A stretch of 64,000 nt of DNA from Eutreptiella sp. 'Long Island Sound 2002' (taxonomy: Eukaryota; Euglenozoa; Euglenophyceae; Eutreptiales; Eutreptiaceae): NCBI GenBank assembly GCA_964036045.1, contig OZ038380.1, positions 120,375,199-120,439,198 of the forward strand, read 5' to 3'. Positions within the stretch are counted from its first letter, which is position 1. Every line of letters starts with the position of its first letter. Made by a program: the position numbers and the translations under genes. The notes below the pieces were generated by a model. The model was not told the DNA's origin. It saw nothing but the letters and a program-made list of their open reading frames with translations, and searched no databases. Shown piece after piece: positions 42,433 through 51,308 of the stretch.

Positions 42433-42682
42433 GTTGCAGCTGCAGATGCAGATGCAGACCCAAGTGCAGCAGCAGCAGCAGCACCAGCAGATGCACCAGC
42501 AGGCCCAGCAGCAGCAGCAGCAGCAGCAGCATGTTGGTCCTTTGCAAATGAACATGCCAGTTGCCATGCCCATGGCCATGAACATGCACCAGGTCCAAAT
42601 GCCCATGCAGCCCATGCAGCAGCTTTCTTCGACTATGAGCAGCATGCAGCCCTTTGGTTGTCCAGAGTACCGGCCCTATTAG
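40910..42682 (+). pseudogene. C-terminal exons of the TIR-element gene, Lys/Pro- and Gln-rich
   Basis: An acceptor TATTTTCAG at 40,910 opens a frame to YDVTGAEGPVESLLL. A one-base shift near 41.08 kb leads into IIKHLEQICLVLGMACPG, SVVMLCPVCLGREASHFC and FLPVEKHWMLPKLC. A possible 41-bp intron (41,835-41,875) then gives RCQSCGPHQAKRELAYED. A basic region (KRNPKPKPKQKPKRQKN) follows, then LVRRLLAALQQATQQL, an NLS-like PLKRKRGQ and a glutamine tract from CAG repeats to CPEYRPY and TAG at 42,682. The tail resembles a transcription-activation or aggregation-prone domain. Whether it belongs to the same transcript as the core exon is inferred. Confidence 0.45.
42369..42530 (+). repeat. CAG trinucleotide repeats (polyglutamine)
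   Basis: About twenty CAG codons at 42,371-42,430 and shorter runs at about 42,466-42,530, in the sense frame of the C-terminal exon. Interruptions are CTG, ATG and CAC codons. Confidence 0.9.
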
Positions 42683-42949
42683 CAGCGCCTGCATATATGT
42701 CTTTTGTCTTTTTCCCTCTCCAAAAAAAGAACTTTGTGCTGTTTAGAGTTTGGTGATTTAAATTTATTGCCGTGTTTGTGAATACGGCAGGATTATGTCT
42801 CTGGAAGTGCAGATGCCTGACCTCTGTGTTCATTATGCACTTTGTGCGATGTTGAACTGATTGAGAGAACCAGATGCTCAGATGCTCAGAGTGGTGCGGC
42901 TGGTTGCGATTGTCCTTTGTTTTCATTACCGTTGGTGGTTCCTTGAATT

Positions 42950-43500
42950 TGAATGCATGAACGTTTTGTAGGATCATTGACGACCGCCAGGGTCGGGGAC
43001 GGACCAACTGAAACGTGTTTGCAGTTGTATTGGAGCAACATATCGGGGGTTGCAGGGCCGCGAGCACAAAAGAAAAAAATCAGTTTTCGCCGAAAAAAGG
43101 CCAACAATTGCCAACCTTTTGCCGAGAGACTGCACGAACGGTTTGTGAGATCATTGACAACCCCCGGCGTCGGGGAAGGACCCACGGGAACGTGTTTGCA
43201 GTTGTTTTGGAGCAACATATCGGGGGTTGCAGGGCCGTCAGCACAGAAAAGAGACAGTCTTCGCCCAAAAATGGCCAAAAATTGCTAATTTTTTGCCGAA
43301 AATATTGTTTTTCTAGCCGAGGTTGTGAGTTTTAGGGCCCCATACACTATTCCTAGGGTGCCCGACCACGTGAAATGGGTTTGGAATTGTATTGGAGCAA
43401 CCTATTGGGTGTTGCAGGGCCGTCAGCACAGAGGGAAAACAGTTTTAGTCCAAAAATGGCCAGAAATTGCCAATTTTTGGCCACAAATAGTGTATCTTTG
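42950..43500 (+). repeat. Right subterminal repeats, type 1 (about 180 bp)
   Basis: Three units marked by TTGGAGCAACATATCGGGGG or variants, followed by TTGCAGGGCCGTCAGCACAG, start at about 42,953, 43,131 and 43,320. They lie between the gene end and the right TIR and may be transposase-binding repeats. Confidence 0.8.
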
Positions 43501-43619
43501 GAGAACAATCGGGTGGGAGGAACCCCCTTCTCCTATTTTGAGCGTGCAGAATTAAAGAAAAAAGATTTTCTTTTGTCTTTTCGGGTACAAAATCTCTTTT
43601 CATGGTATTTTTGTGCCTA

Positions 43620-43995
43620 TACTATAGGATACAGGTACGCTGGTGTGCGGCACTGTTCTGTAGCACCACCACACAACAGACAAAAGTACTCCAAAATAGG
43701 CCGGGCTCCAGGGTTTTTGATGGTTTAGGAGAATGCTCGGGTGGGAGAAACCCCCCCATCCGTATTTTGAGGCATGAGAATCCGAACAAAAGGGCAATTT
43801 CTGTCGAAAATCCTCTATAGGCAGGTACACTGGTGTGCAGCACTGTTCTGCAGGACCAGCCCAGAGCGGGCAAAAATACCCGAAAATAGGCCAAATTTCA
43901 CGGTTTTCGATATTTTTGAACAGAAGCCGAGTAGGAGGACCCCCCCCCCCCCTACTTTGGGGCTGTAGAAACCAAACAAATAGGTCATTTCTGGC
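43620..43995 (+). repeat. Right subterminal repeats, type 2 (about 190 bp)
   Basis: Two units with TATAGG..CAGGTACRCTGGTGTG and GCACTGTTCTG start at about 43,622 and 43,815, each ending in a GGAGAAACCCCCCC-like G/C run. Confidence 0.75.
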
Positions 43996-44017
43996 GAAAA
44001 TCCCCTTTTTGCCGGGG

Positions 44018-44058
44018 TTTTGAATTTTGGGAAAAAACAGCTGCCCAAATCATAGGTG
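44018..44058 (-). repeat. Right terminal inverted repeat
   Basis: The minus strand reads CACCTATGATTTGGGCAGCT at the outer end. It matches 33,704-33,744 at 37 of 41 positions. Confidence 0.85.
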
Positions 44059-45837
44059 GGGGGCTCGGGATGCGTTGGGTGCGGGGTCCTGGTTTGCGGT
44101 TGGGTTAGGGTTTGGGTTAGGGCGGGGCGCTTGTGGTGCTCCTGCCCTCCCGCCTTTTGTGATATTTGGGGCTGTATGAGGTGCTGCGTATGGTGTTTGT
44201 GATGCTGTTGGTGGTGGTGGTGGTGATGGTGCTGTTGTGGGCAGTGTTGTCATTTGGGATCTGGTCTCGGTTTGGGGACGGGTTTTGGCTTGGGGTCAGG
44301 TTTGAGGTTGAGGAGGACCTCGTCTCGGAGGTGTGAGGGGACCAGTGCTGGGCGGGTGGGGGGGCCTGGCGTGCTGCCGGGGTGCCCCGTTGCCTGTGTC
44401 GGGGTCCCTGGGCCTCCAGCAGCCTGGCGTGCGGCCGCAGCTTTGGCTTTGGCCGTGGCTTTCTGGATGAGGGAGAGGGGGAGGTCGGAGGAGGAGGTGG
44501 AGGACATCGAAGAGGATGAGGACGAGGAGGAAATGGTGGTGTTGGGGAATGTCAGTTGCGCCGCCATGCGGGCAGGGGCGGCTCTGTGGGCCCCGGCGGC
44601 CTGCGCTGCCGCCCCTGCGGAGAGGATGGGGGGCATCTCCTCCGGCTGCTGGTTGGTGGCGGGTGGCTGGACGGGCCCGGCTGCAACCTGGCGGCCCGGC
44701 CGGCCAATCGGATTGGCAGCGGTGAGAGGGGGAGGCGCGGGGCTCCGCGTTCCGGGTTTGACTGGGCTTGGCCCCTGCAATGTGTGAGGGTGTGCGCGTC
44801 GCCGTCCGCGGGGGGAAACAGTTTGCCTGGGCTGCATTCGGAAGCCGCGGGGGCTTGGCCTGGGGTTTCGGGGGTGCGTGCGGGGGGCGTGTGTGGGTCA
44901 CTGGGCGGGGTGGGATTGCCGTGGGGCGTAAGGGTCTTCGCCGTGGATGTGTGTCGGGTGCTGGGTGCGAGGGTCGGTGAGGTTCGCTCGGCCGGAGGCT
45001 CTGTGGCGGGCGAGTGTGGGTGATCGGGCGGGGGGGGGGGGCGTGTCGCCAGGCTCGGGGCTGCGCGCGATGCTGGGTGTGTGTGGGCCACTGGGTTGAG
45101 AGTGGTGAGGGAGGGGCAGGGGGTGTGGGGCTGGGTTTGCGTGCGTTGTGTCGGCTTACCTGTCCGCCTGCAGCGGTGCTCTGGTTGTGGTCTCTTGTAG
45201 GCCGGGAGGTTTGGAGGAAAAGTTTGCCGTCTCCCGGGGCCGCGGCAAGGATTCTGCAGATGAGTGTGCAGAATTTGGTGCACCTCTTGGTCGGTGGTGG
45301 GAAGAGGGTACTGTAGGGGTGGGCTAAGGCCCATGCGTCGGAGGACCCTGCGGATGGCGTGGTATCCGCAGGTGAGGGAGTGCCTTGAGGGGGGGTCCTC
45401 TGGAGCCACCGGCAGAGGGTTTTGGGGGTGTGGGGGGGGGCGGGGGCCCTGGACCGCGTCCCGGAGGAGTGCTTCGCATGCCGCCTGGGGCATGGCGGCT
45501 TCTGGGGCGGCCTTTTTTTGGTTGGCGGGAGTGCGGGTGCGGATCTTTCCGAAGGTGTGCACCATGTGCACCCCTTCTGGCCTTCCCATCCCCCGGCCCA
45601 CTTCATCAGCGGCGGAGCTCCCGCAAGGCGGGGGCAGACCACGAGGCGAGGTGGGCGGGGGCCTGGGTGAGGGAGGGCTCCGAGCTCTAGGTCCTGGAGC
45701 GGCGATGTCGGGGGCTGGGGGTAGGAGATGCGTATGGGCGGCGCAGGGAACGGGAAGCTCGGTGCTGTTTCTGGGGGGAGGAGGACGTGGACACCGGATG
45801 GCGATGGCGGGCGTGGCGGCGCCTGGAAAAGCGGGAG
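44059..45837 (-). repeat. Proline-rich tandem unit, proximal part, with conserved reading frame
   Basis: Minus-strand reading gives HSLTCGYHAIRRVLRRMGLS near 45.35 kb, then, in another frame, CTLICRILAAAPGDGKLFLQ. The same words occur at the right window edge (CTLICEILAAAAEDGKLLLQ, 63,950-63,880). The rest is Pro/Ser/Lys-rich (KPDPKPKPVPKPRPDPK at about 44.28 kb). Conservation of protein words between copies suggests past coding function. CGYHAI could be the Cys-helix of a papain- or Ulp1-type cysteine protease, but that is a weak resemblance. The left end is the insertion point of the TIR element. Confidence 0.5.
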
Positions 45838-45862
45838 GTAGGTAGGTAGGTAGGTAGGTAGG
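45838..45862 (+). repeat. (TAGG)n microsatellite
   Basis: About six TAGG repeats form the junction between the proline-rich unit and the inverted copy of the long dispersed repeat. Confidence 0.85.
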
Positions 45863-47400
45863 TCGACTCGGGACTGGGGTTGCCCCGCAGGGGGGACTTA
45901 CCAAGGGGCTTTTGCTCACCCACCCACGTCCCTGCTGCACATGCCCCCACAAAGCGGCTCCCCCACATCGGGGAAGGCTGCGGTCCCCGCGAGCAGTACC
46001 CTACAGCGGGTTCTGCCCAGAGAGGTAACCCATGTTCGACCGAAGTCTCACATTCCTCTGCTTCGGGCGGATGATACGTGGTGGAGGGTCCCACCGCACA
46101 TCCTCGTCAACCTCCGGATTCTGGGGCCGAGGGGCCGAGAGCCAGGCCAAAGGCCCTGTCCTGCAGGCACCCCAACCTGGGTTGGTTTTCAGTAGGTGTG
46201 AGGCCACTTGAAGAAGCACGTGCTACGGGACTCGCATGCCGTGGCGCACACTCACATCTCCTGACTCGGTCGAGCTTGCGCTCTCCCGGGGGGCCGGGGG
46301 TTCGAAGTAGGTCGTTGTGGCCGGTTGGTCGGTCCTATGGTACGGTTGCGGTGTAGTTTGTTAATGTAGGTTGGTCGGTTGCGTGAGAGTAGAGCCAAGT
46401 TTTGTTCTTGGGCATGGTCGTCGGCGGGCGCGGCGCACCACGGTGTCACCAACCCTTCGGACGCCGTTCCCGTTTCGACCCGTGCACGCCTGGCTGGTTT
46501 GGTGTTGGCCGGCTTGCGTGTGGTCTGTTTACGGTAAAGTGGTCGCTGCAGCTGCGGTGTTGTTGGTTTGCAGTCGTCTTGGCCGCACCATGGCCGGCTT
46601 GGTTTGCGTGGGTTTCATTGCGCTGCTGCCGGTGGTCGTTTCGCCGAATGTTGTTTATGCAGCATGCATGTCCGTGTCGGTGCTGGTCAGTGGAGTCGTT
46701 GTTCGTCCAAGTGTAGTGTTGTGTAGTTTGTTACCGTTGGTTGGTCGCGTCTGTATTTGCAGCGTTGCGGTCTTCTGCTGTGTTCATGGGTACGGTGGTC
46801 GGTGGGCGTTGCGCACCACGGTGTTGCCAACCCGTTGGGCGCCGTTTCCGTTTCGACCCGTGCACGCCTGGCTGGTTCGGCGTTGGCCGGCTTGCGTGTG
46901 GTCTGTTTACGGTCAAGTGGTGGCTGCAGCTGTGGTGTGGTTGGTGCGCGGTTGTCGTGGCCGCCTCATGGTCGGCTGGGTTCGTGTGGGTTCCGTTGCG
47001 CTGCTGCCGGTGGTCTTATCGTCGAATCCTGCCCGTTTAGCCAGCACGTTTGTGTCTGCGTCGGTTTGTTGCGTCTTGGTTTATACAAGTGTTGTGTAGT
47101 GTAGTTTGGGAACGTTCGTGGGTCGCGTCTGCAGCGGTAGAGTCACAGTGTTCCTCTGTGTTTGTGGCCATGGTGGTCGGGGGGCGCGGCTCGCCACAGT
47201 GTCGCTAGCTCGTTGGACGTCGTTCTCGCACCAACCCATGCACGCCCGGCCAGCTTGGCGCTGGTCGGTGTGCGCGCAGTCTGTTCACGGTCACGTTGCG
47301 TCGGCTGTAGTGGTTCTGGCGGTGTGTTGTCGTGTTAGTCGCCTCTTCGTTGGTTTGTTCGGCGTTCGTTTCTTGTCGTCGCAGCGGGCGCTCGCGCAGT
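45838..47400 (-). repeat. Long dispersed repeat with (ACCT)n terminus, minus orientation
   Basis: This is the reverse-complement relative of 14,940-16,030. Its inner part holds three tandem copies, about 375 bp apart, starting near 46,413, 46,788 and 47,165 and marked by CGTTTCGACCCGTGCACGCC and GTGGTCTGTTTACGGT. No credible gene. Confidence 0.6.
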
Positions 47401-48237
47401 CGGATTTGTTGTGTGCAGGTGTTCCACTTGTTGCGATGTTGGTCGGTGCCAGGTGTGTGGGGCCGGCACGGTACGTTTGTACTGTGCGCCGCCCGCCCGC
47501 CGCGGGGGAGAAAAACCATGACAAGTGGTCGGACCGCTGTAAAAATCTTTTCCCCTGTCGGTGGCCTGTTCCCTGCCCCGCCCTGGCAGTGTTGCATGCA
47601 CAATCCATTATCCGGTATTTCGTGGTGCGCCGTAGCCGTACTTCCAGTTTCGCTTGTGCCACTCATATGTACACCCCCTGTTGGTGGCAAGGCCCCGCCG
47701 GTCCCCCTCGGTGTGTCTCTGTTGTCCCCATGGGAGCCCCAGGGTGTTGTTCCAGCTGGGTGGTGCTGTGCTCCTGCTCGTGCCTGTCTGTCTGCCGTGC
47801 GCCTTCTCATGTCGTGCGTTGCGGGTCATTCGGGTGGTGTGTCTGTGTCACGGTGCTGGGTGTACTGGCTAGGATGGTTAGGGTGGTTCGGCTTGTGCTG
47901 TGGTGTCGGGACGCTCCGTCCGACGTGGCGGGTTGAACTCGGCGTAACACACCCGTGCCTGTTGGCAGGGGGGTTGGCGCGGCCCCGTGTGGTGATCTTG
48001 TGGCCCCCCGCATGCCCCGGGTAGGGTTGTGGAGGACAGGAGTACCTGGCAGTGTTGCAGCCCCCCTCCCTCTCATGGACGCTGTTAACTGTCTGCGGGG
48101 AGTGTGCCCCCCGTACCATTCGCATAGGTTATACGTGTCGTAACCTTGCGCTCCCAGGCGCTCAACTCCCCGGAGGAGGTGCGCGCTGGTCCCCGCGGTG
48201 CATTTATCTCCGGAGGCTCGCCCTGGACGGTAATACT
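47400..48237. other. GC-rich stretch without recognised gene
   Basis: Frames are open on both strands but share no words with other copies in the window. I see nothing specific. Confidence 0.35.
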
Positions 48238-49480
48238 CTTGCTGGTGGTTCGTTGACATTCTTGTGGTTATCGGCCCGGCCGCGGGTTCCGCATATTTGG
48301 CCGGGCCCTTTGCCCGGCCCCTTGTGGATCCGGCTCGCGGGAGAGGAGGGTGAGGCGGGAGGACGGGTCCGGGCGTGGCGCTGCCCCGTTTCCTGCTGCA
48401 GGTGGGTCGCGGGGTCCGAGAAGCGTGGCTCCCGCCCGGGGGGTTGTAGGAGGAAGTCGTGGGGTTTCCGTGCGTGCTTGACACCACGGGTTGCGAAGGC
48501 CGGCCTCCACTCTCCGGGCATCTGTTGCATGTGTCGGGCAGGTTGACGCCCGTCTCGTCGGTTTGTCGGACCGTCAGGTGTTGCTGGGGTGTGTTGCGCG
48601 GCTGTGTGCCGCTAGGTCGTCGCGGTAGGACCTGTGGCCAGGCGCGGCTCAGGGTCCTGGGGGGGCGTCCCGTGCGTTGCACCGGGGCGCCGTGGAGGTT
48701 ACTGAAGTTTGCGTGCACAAGGGCTGGGCGTGCCGCCCGGGTCTCCGCCTCAGTGCGGATGGCGGGTTGCCGTCATTTGCCCAGCGCCAGCGACCCGATC
48801 CGGTGGCGTGCGCTGTTCGACAACTTTCCCGTGGTCATCGGTTCGGCCGCGGGCTCCGCGTGTTTGGCTGGCCTCTTTGCCCGGCCCCTCGCGGACCCGT
48901 TACGTGGGAGGGGAGGGTCAGGTCGCTGGGGTCGTATTTGTGTCCGACACGGTGGGCTGCTAAGGCTAGCCTGCACTCCCCCAGTGTCCCTCGTGCGTGC
49001 CGGGCAGGTGGACGCCGTCCCCGCAGGTGTGTCTGGTCGACAGGTGGTGCCGTACCATGTTGCGCGGCCGCGCGTTGCTGGTTGTACGAGGGGTCTTGTT
49101 TGGCGAGGTCTGCCCGGCCAGGGGTCGTTGTGGTTCGTGGCCGACCCCGCTGTTGCTGGCGTGACGGTCATCGTCCGGTCCTCTGGTGGGAAGAGGCGGT
49201 CCCGGGTCCGCCGCGCCGTCTCTTCTCTGCGCGTGGCCGATGTGGGACTCGTGCCGTGCGCGTGCAACCGTGCGTCGTCGCTGCAGGTCCTGTGGTCGGC
49301 CGCGGGGCAGGGCCCTGGGAGGTTACCCACACGTCGTACAAGGGCGCTGCGGAGGGCACTGAAGATTTCGTGTACCAGGGCCGCGTGCGCCGCCCGAGCC
49401 TCCGTCTCAGTGCGGATGGCGGGCTGCAGCTGCCCGCCTAGCGCCAGTGCCCGGATCTGGTGGATCGCGAAGACGGGGCA
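48238..49480 (-). repeat. Internal direct duplication in GC-rich block
   Basis: A segment with CGGCCGCGGGTTCCGC-type sequence at about 48,270 recurs at about 48,845, and one with CTCAGTGCGGATGGCGGG at about 48,750 recurs at about 49,410. The copies are offset by about 580-665 bp, so one has gained or lost roughly 80 bp. Confidence 0.55.
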
Positions 49481-50265
49481 CGGGTTGGGCTCAGTGGGGG
49501 TTTCTGCCGTCGGTTCCGGGATGGCCTCCATCTGCTGCCGGCCGTCGAGGTAGAATCTCCACGCCGCTGACCACGCCCTGGTGTGCGGCCAGCGGCGCCG
49601 CGCCCACCGCCAGAGGCAGTAGAGGGCGTGGCCTGGGTGCCAGGTGCCTGCCATCCCCGACACAATCGCCGTCAGGGGGTCCAGGGGTTGGTCTTGGAGC
49701 AGGGGGGTAGGGTTGTCCGGCAGGTCCGTGGTCGCTCGGAGCATGGAGTCGACGGCCTCCAGGCTCCAATGGTTGTCCTGCGGGTGTGGGATGATCCGCA
49801 CCTGGTAGTAGTGGCCATTCTCCAACAGGATCATGGCGATGGTACAGGGGTCACGTTCGCGCGGCGGGGGCGCTGCGCGCGCCGTCTCCGGGTAGTGCGC
49901 CGTCAGGTTCGTGAGGTTGTGCCCCCTGCTACGGGCGGTTCTGCTTTCCCGTGCCTCTAGGCCCTCGTGCGATGGGATACGGAGGTTGTCGGGTCTCGGT
50001 GGTGGGGCGGCCCGCTCCCGGCCTCCGGTGGTGGGTGCGGGGCCTGGGGTCTGTCGGCGGCGCTATGAGCGTGTGTACCCAGCCCAGGTGTGGGACCCAC
50101 ACGCCCCCTTGTGCCGGTTGGTGGGTGTTGAACCACCAGATCCACGCTTCAATGAGGTCGTCAGAGACCTGTGTCCCGGGGGTGACGGATGCCTGGAGCT
50201 GTCGCACAGAGATGTAGGTTCTCAGGGCATGTGGCAGGGGGACTACGGCAAAAAGCCTGTTCGGG
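49480..50265 (-). pseudogene. Possible Ulp1-like cysteine protease fragment
   Basis: Minus-strand frames read VSDDLIEAWIWWFNTHQPA, VWVPHLGWVHTLIAPP, and, after a frameshift, GHYYQVRIIPHPQDNHWSLE with AVDSM. A D-D-x-I-x-x-W...WF opening followed by an N-H-W...V-D pair is the general pattern of Ulp1/adenain-type (C48) proteases, in which His and Asp are catalytic. A matching Gln/Cys block is not clear; ALYCLWRWARRRW follows. The family is associated with mobile elements in many eukaryotes. I consider the assignment suggestive only. Confidence 0.3.
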
Positions 50266-50510
50266 TCGGAAAAGCAGGAGCGGCGGTGGCGGGGGCTGGC
50301 GGTGGAGGTTGCGTATGGGCGGCGCGGGGGACGGCAAGCGCGGTGCTGTTCGTGGGGGGAGGGGGACGCGGACATGGGACAGTGTTGGCATTCGTGGCGA
50401 CGCCTGAGGGGGCGGGAGCGGCGGGAGGGGGGCCCTGGGGGGTCATGGCGGCGCCTGAAAGAGCAGGAGCGGCTCGAGTGAGCGGTTGAGGCGCGGTGGT
50501 GCTGTGGGAA
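50266..50510 (-). repeat. Proline-rich unit C, left part
   Basis: It matches 32,690-32,930 (PRPPPPTNSTALAVP and HTQPPPPAP words on the minus strand). Its right end is the target duplication of the chromovirus; the unit continues at 61,970. Confidence 0.6.
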
Positions 50511-50515
50511 GCGTG
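50511..50515 (+). repeat. Target site duplication GCGTG, left
   Basis: GCGTG precedes the left LTR and is repeated at 61,965-61,969 after the right LTR. Confidence 0.8.
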
Positions 50516-51301
50516 AGAAAGTTTGGTAGTGATTTCAACACTGTGTGTTTGTTGTGCCTCTCCTGCTGCTTGCTGCTGGTGTAGGGTTTCCTGCTGCTTG
50601 TTTCTGATGAGGAAAATGTTTTATTTGCTGAAATACAACCAATCCAGGATAGCCCAAACCAGAGATAAGCAAGTAGAATAAAATCAGGATCAAACCATGA
50701 AGGGCTGCAGTCACAAAGAGTTAGATAAAGAAAACTATCAACAATAGACCACAGCAATTAGCATACATTGCAACTCAGGATCAAATATTTTACATGTCTG
50801 AGAAAAACTGATTGGAAAACTGCCCCAAGGGCTCACTCTCATCCTCAGTGCCATCTTGAGATGTGCACTCTTTGTTTTTGGGTCCCATAGGTGCTGAGGT
50901 GGCATGGCATGTGGTCACTGCCATGTCACATTGGATATTCCTACTTAGCTAGGCTGACTGGAAATTGAACCCAGGACCTCTCAAAAAGAGGTACCCCAGC
51001 CCCCTAGGGTGCATACCACTAGGAGAGCTAAGAATTCATGACAAAACATAGATAAATTCATAGGCTCTGCCTTCAGTATATCAGTGCCTCAGCAACCCAG
51101 GAAAAGATGTTTTAGTGCCTATAGCTTGGAGATAAAGGGGTCCACACCACATCCTGATTTAGTGTTTGGTTCCATAGGTCAAAATGTGTTATCAGCACGT
51201 TTGGTTGGGCCAATACTAAGATAGAAATGCCTGTGTGTTTAGAGCACCTCGAATACAACTGAAGTATACCCTGAAGCATTGGAAAAGCACTTTTTCTTAC
51301 T
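50516..51301 (-). repeat. 3' LTR of copy 2
   Basis: 786 bp, about 90% or more identical by eye to the 5' LTR. In element orientation it starts AGTAAGAAAAAGTGC and ends in CTTTCT, so the termini are AG...CT instead of the usual TG...CA. It contains a tRNA-like stretch (50,957-51,031). Confidence 0.85.
50957..51031 (-). other. tRNA-like (Pol III promoter-type) segment in the 3' LTR
   Basis: The minus strand has TAGCTCTCCTAGTGG (box A-like) and CTGGGTTCAATTTCCAG, a 5-bp T-stem with a 7-base TTCAATT loop (box B-like). Between them lie an anticodon-arm-like stem and a long variable-arm-like hairpin ACCTC-TTTTT-GAGGT, as in Ser/Leu tRNAs. The acceptor ends do not pair, so it is not a functional tRNA gene. 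The same segment is in the 5' LTR. Confidence 0.5.
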
Positions 51302-51308
51302 CCCCCCC
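51302..51308 (-). promoter_or_regulatory. Polypurine tract, copy 2
   Basis: Seven Gs on the minus strand directly adjoin the 3' LTR, the expected position of the plus-strand DNA primer for reverse transcription. Confidence 0.7.

Larger units (their letters stand above)
36101..42682 (+). pseudogene. Multi-exon gene of the TIR element, putative transposase
   Basis: The model is: exon 1 36,101-36,975; exon 2 37,212-37,361; seven small exons between 37,471 and about 38,760 of a repeated type; a long exon to 40,770; then C-terminal segments to a TAG at 42,682. Junctions checked by eye are GT-AG and phase 0. In-frame TAA codons occur at 36,587 and 40,186 and a frameshift near 41.08 kb, so this copy is probably inactive. 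It is the only large gene in the element, which makes it the transposase candidate, but I did not find a DDE/D signature I trust. Confidence 0.55.
33704..44058 (+). mobile_element. 10,355-bp element with 41-bp terminal inverted repeats
   Basis: The ends are CACCTATGATTTTAGCAGCT at 33,704 and the near reverse complement at 44,058; 37 of 41 terminal positions match. Inside are a 190-bp satellite array, one multi-exon plus-strand gene and subterminal repeats. It splits a proline-rich repeat unit, and the uninterrupted paralogue at about 62,718-62,723 shows the empty site: flanks GGGGGCAGG and GGGGCTCGGG abut there. The target duplication cannot be sized because the site is a G run. A cut-and-paste DNA transposon is the simplest reading. 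The superfamily is not identified; CAC ends alone are not enough to call CACTA. Confidence 0.75.

Noticed and set aside
44101-44126. Telomere-like GGGTTAGGGTTTGGGTTAGGG
   Set aside because: Too short and irregular. It lies in the proline-rich repeat, where it encodes Asn-Pro repeats on the minus strand, and unit C has a diverged version.
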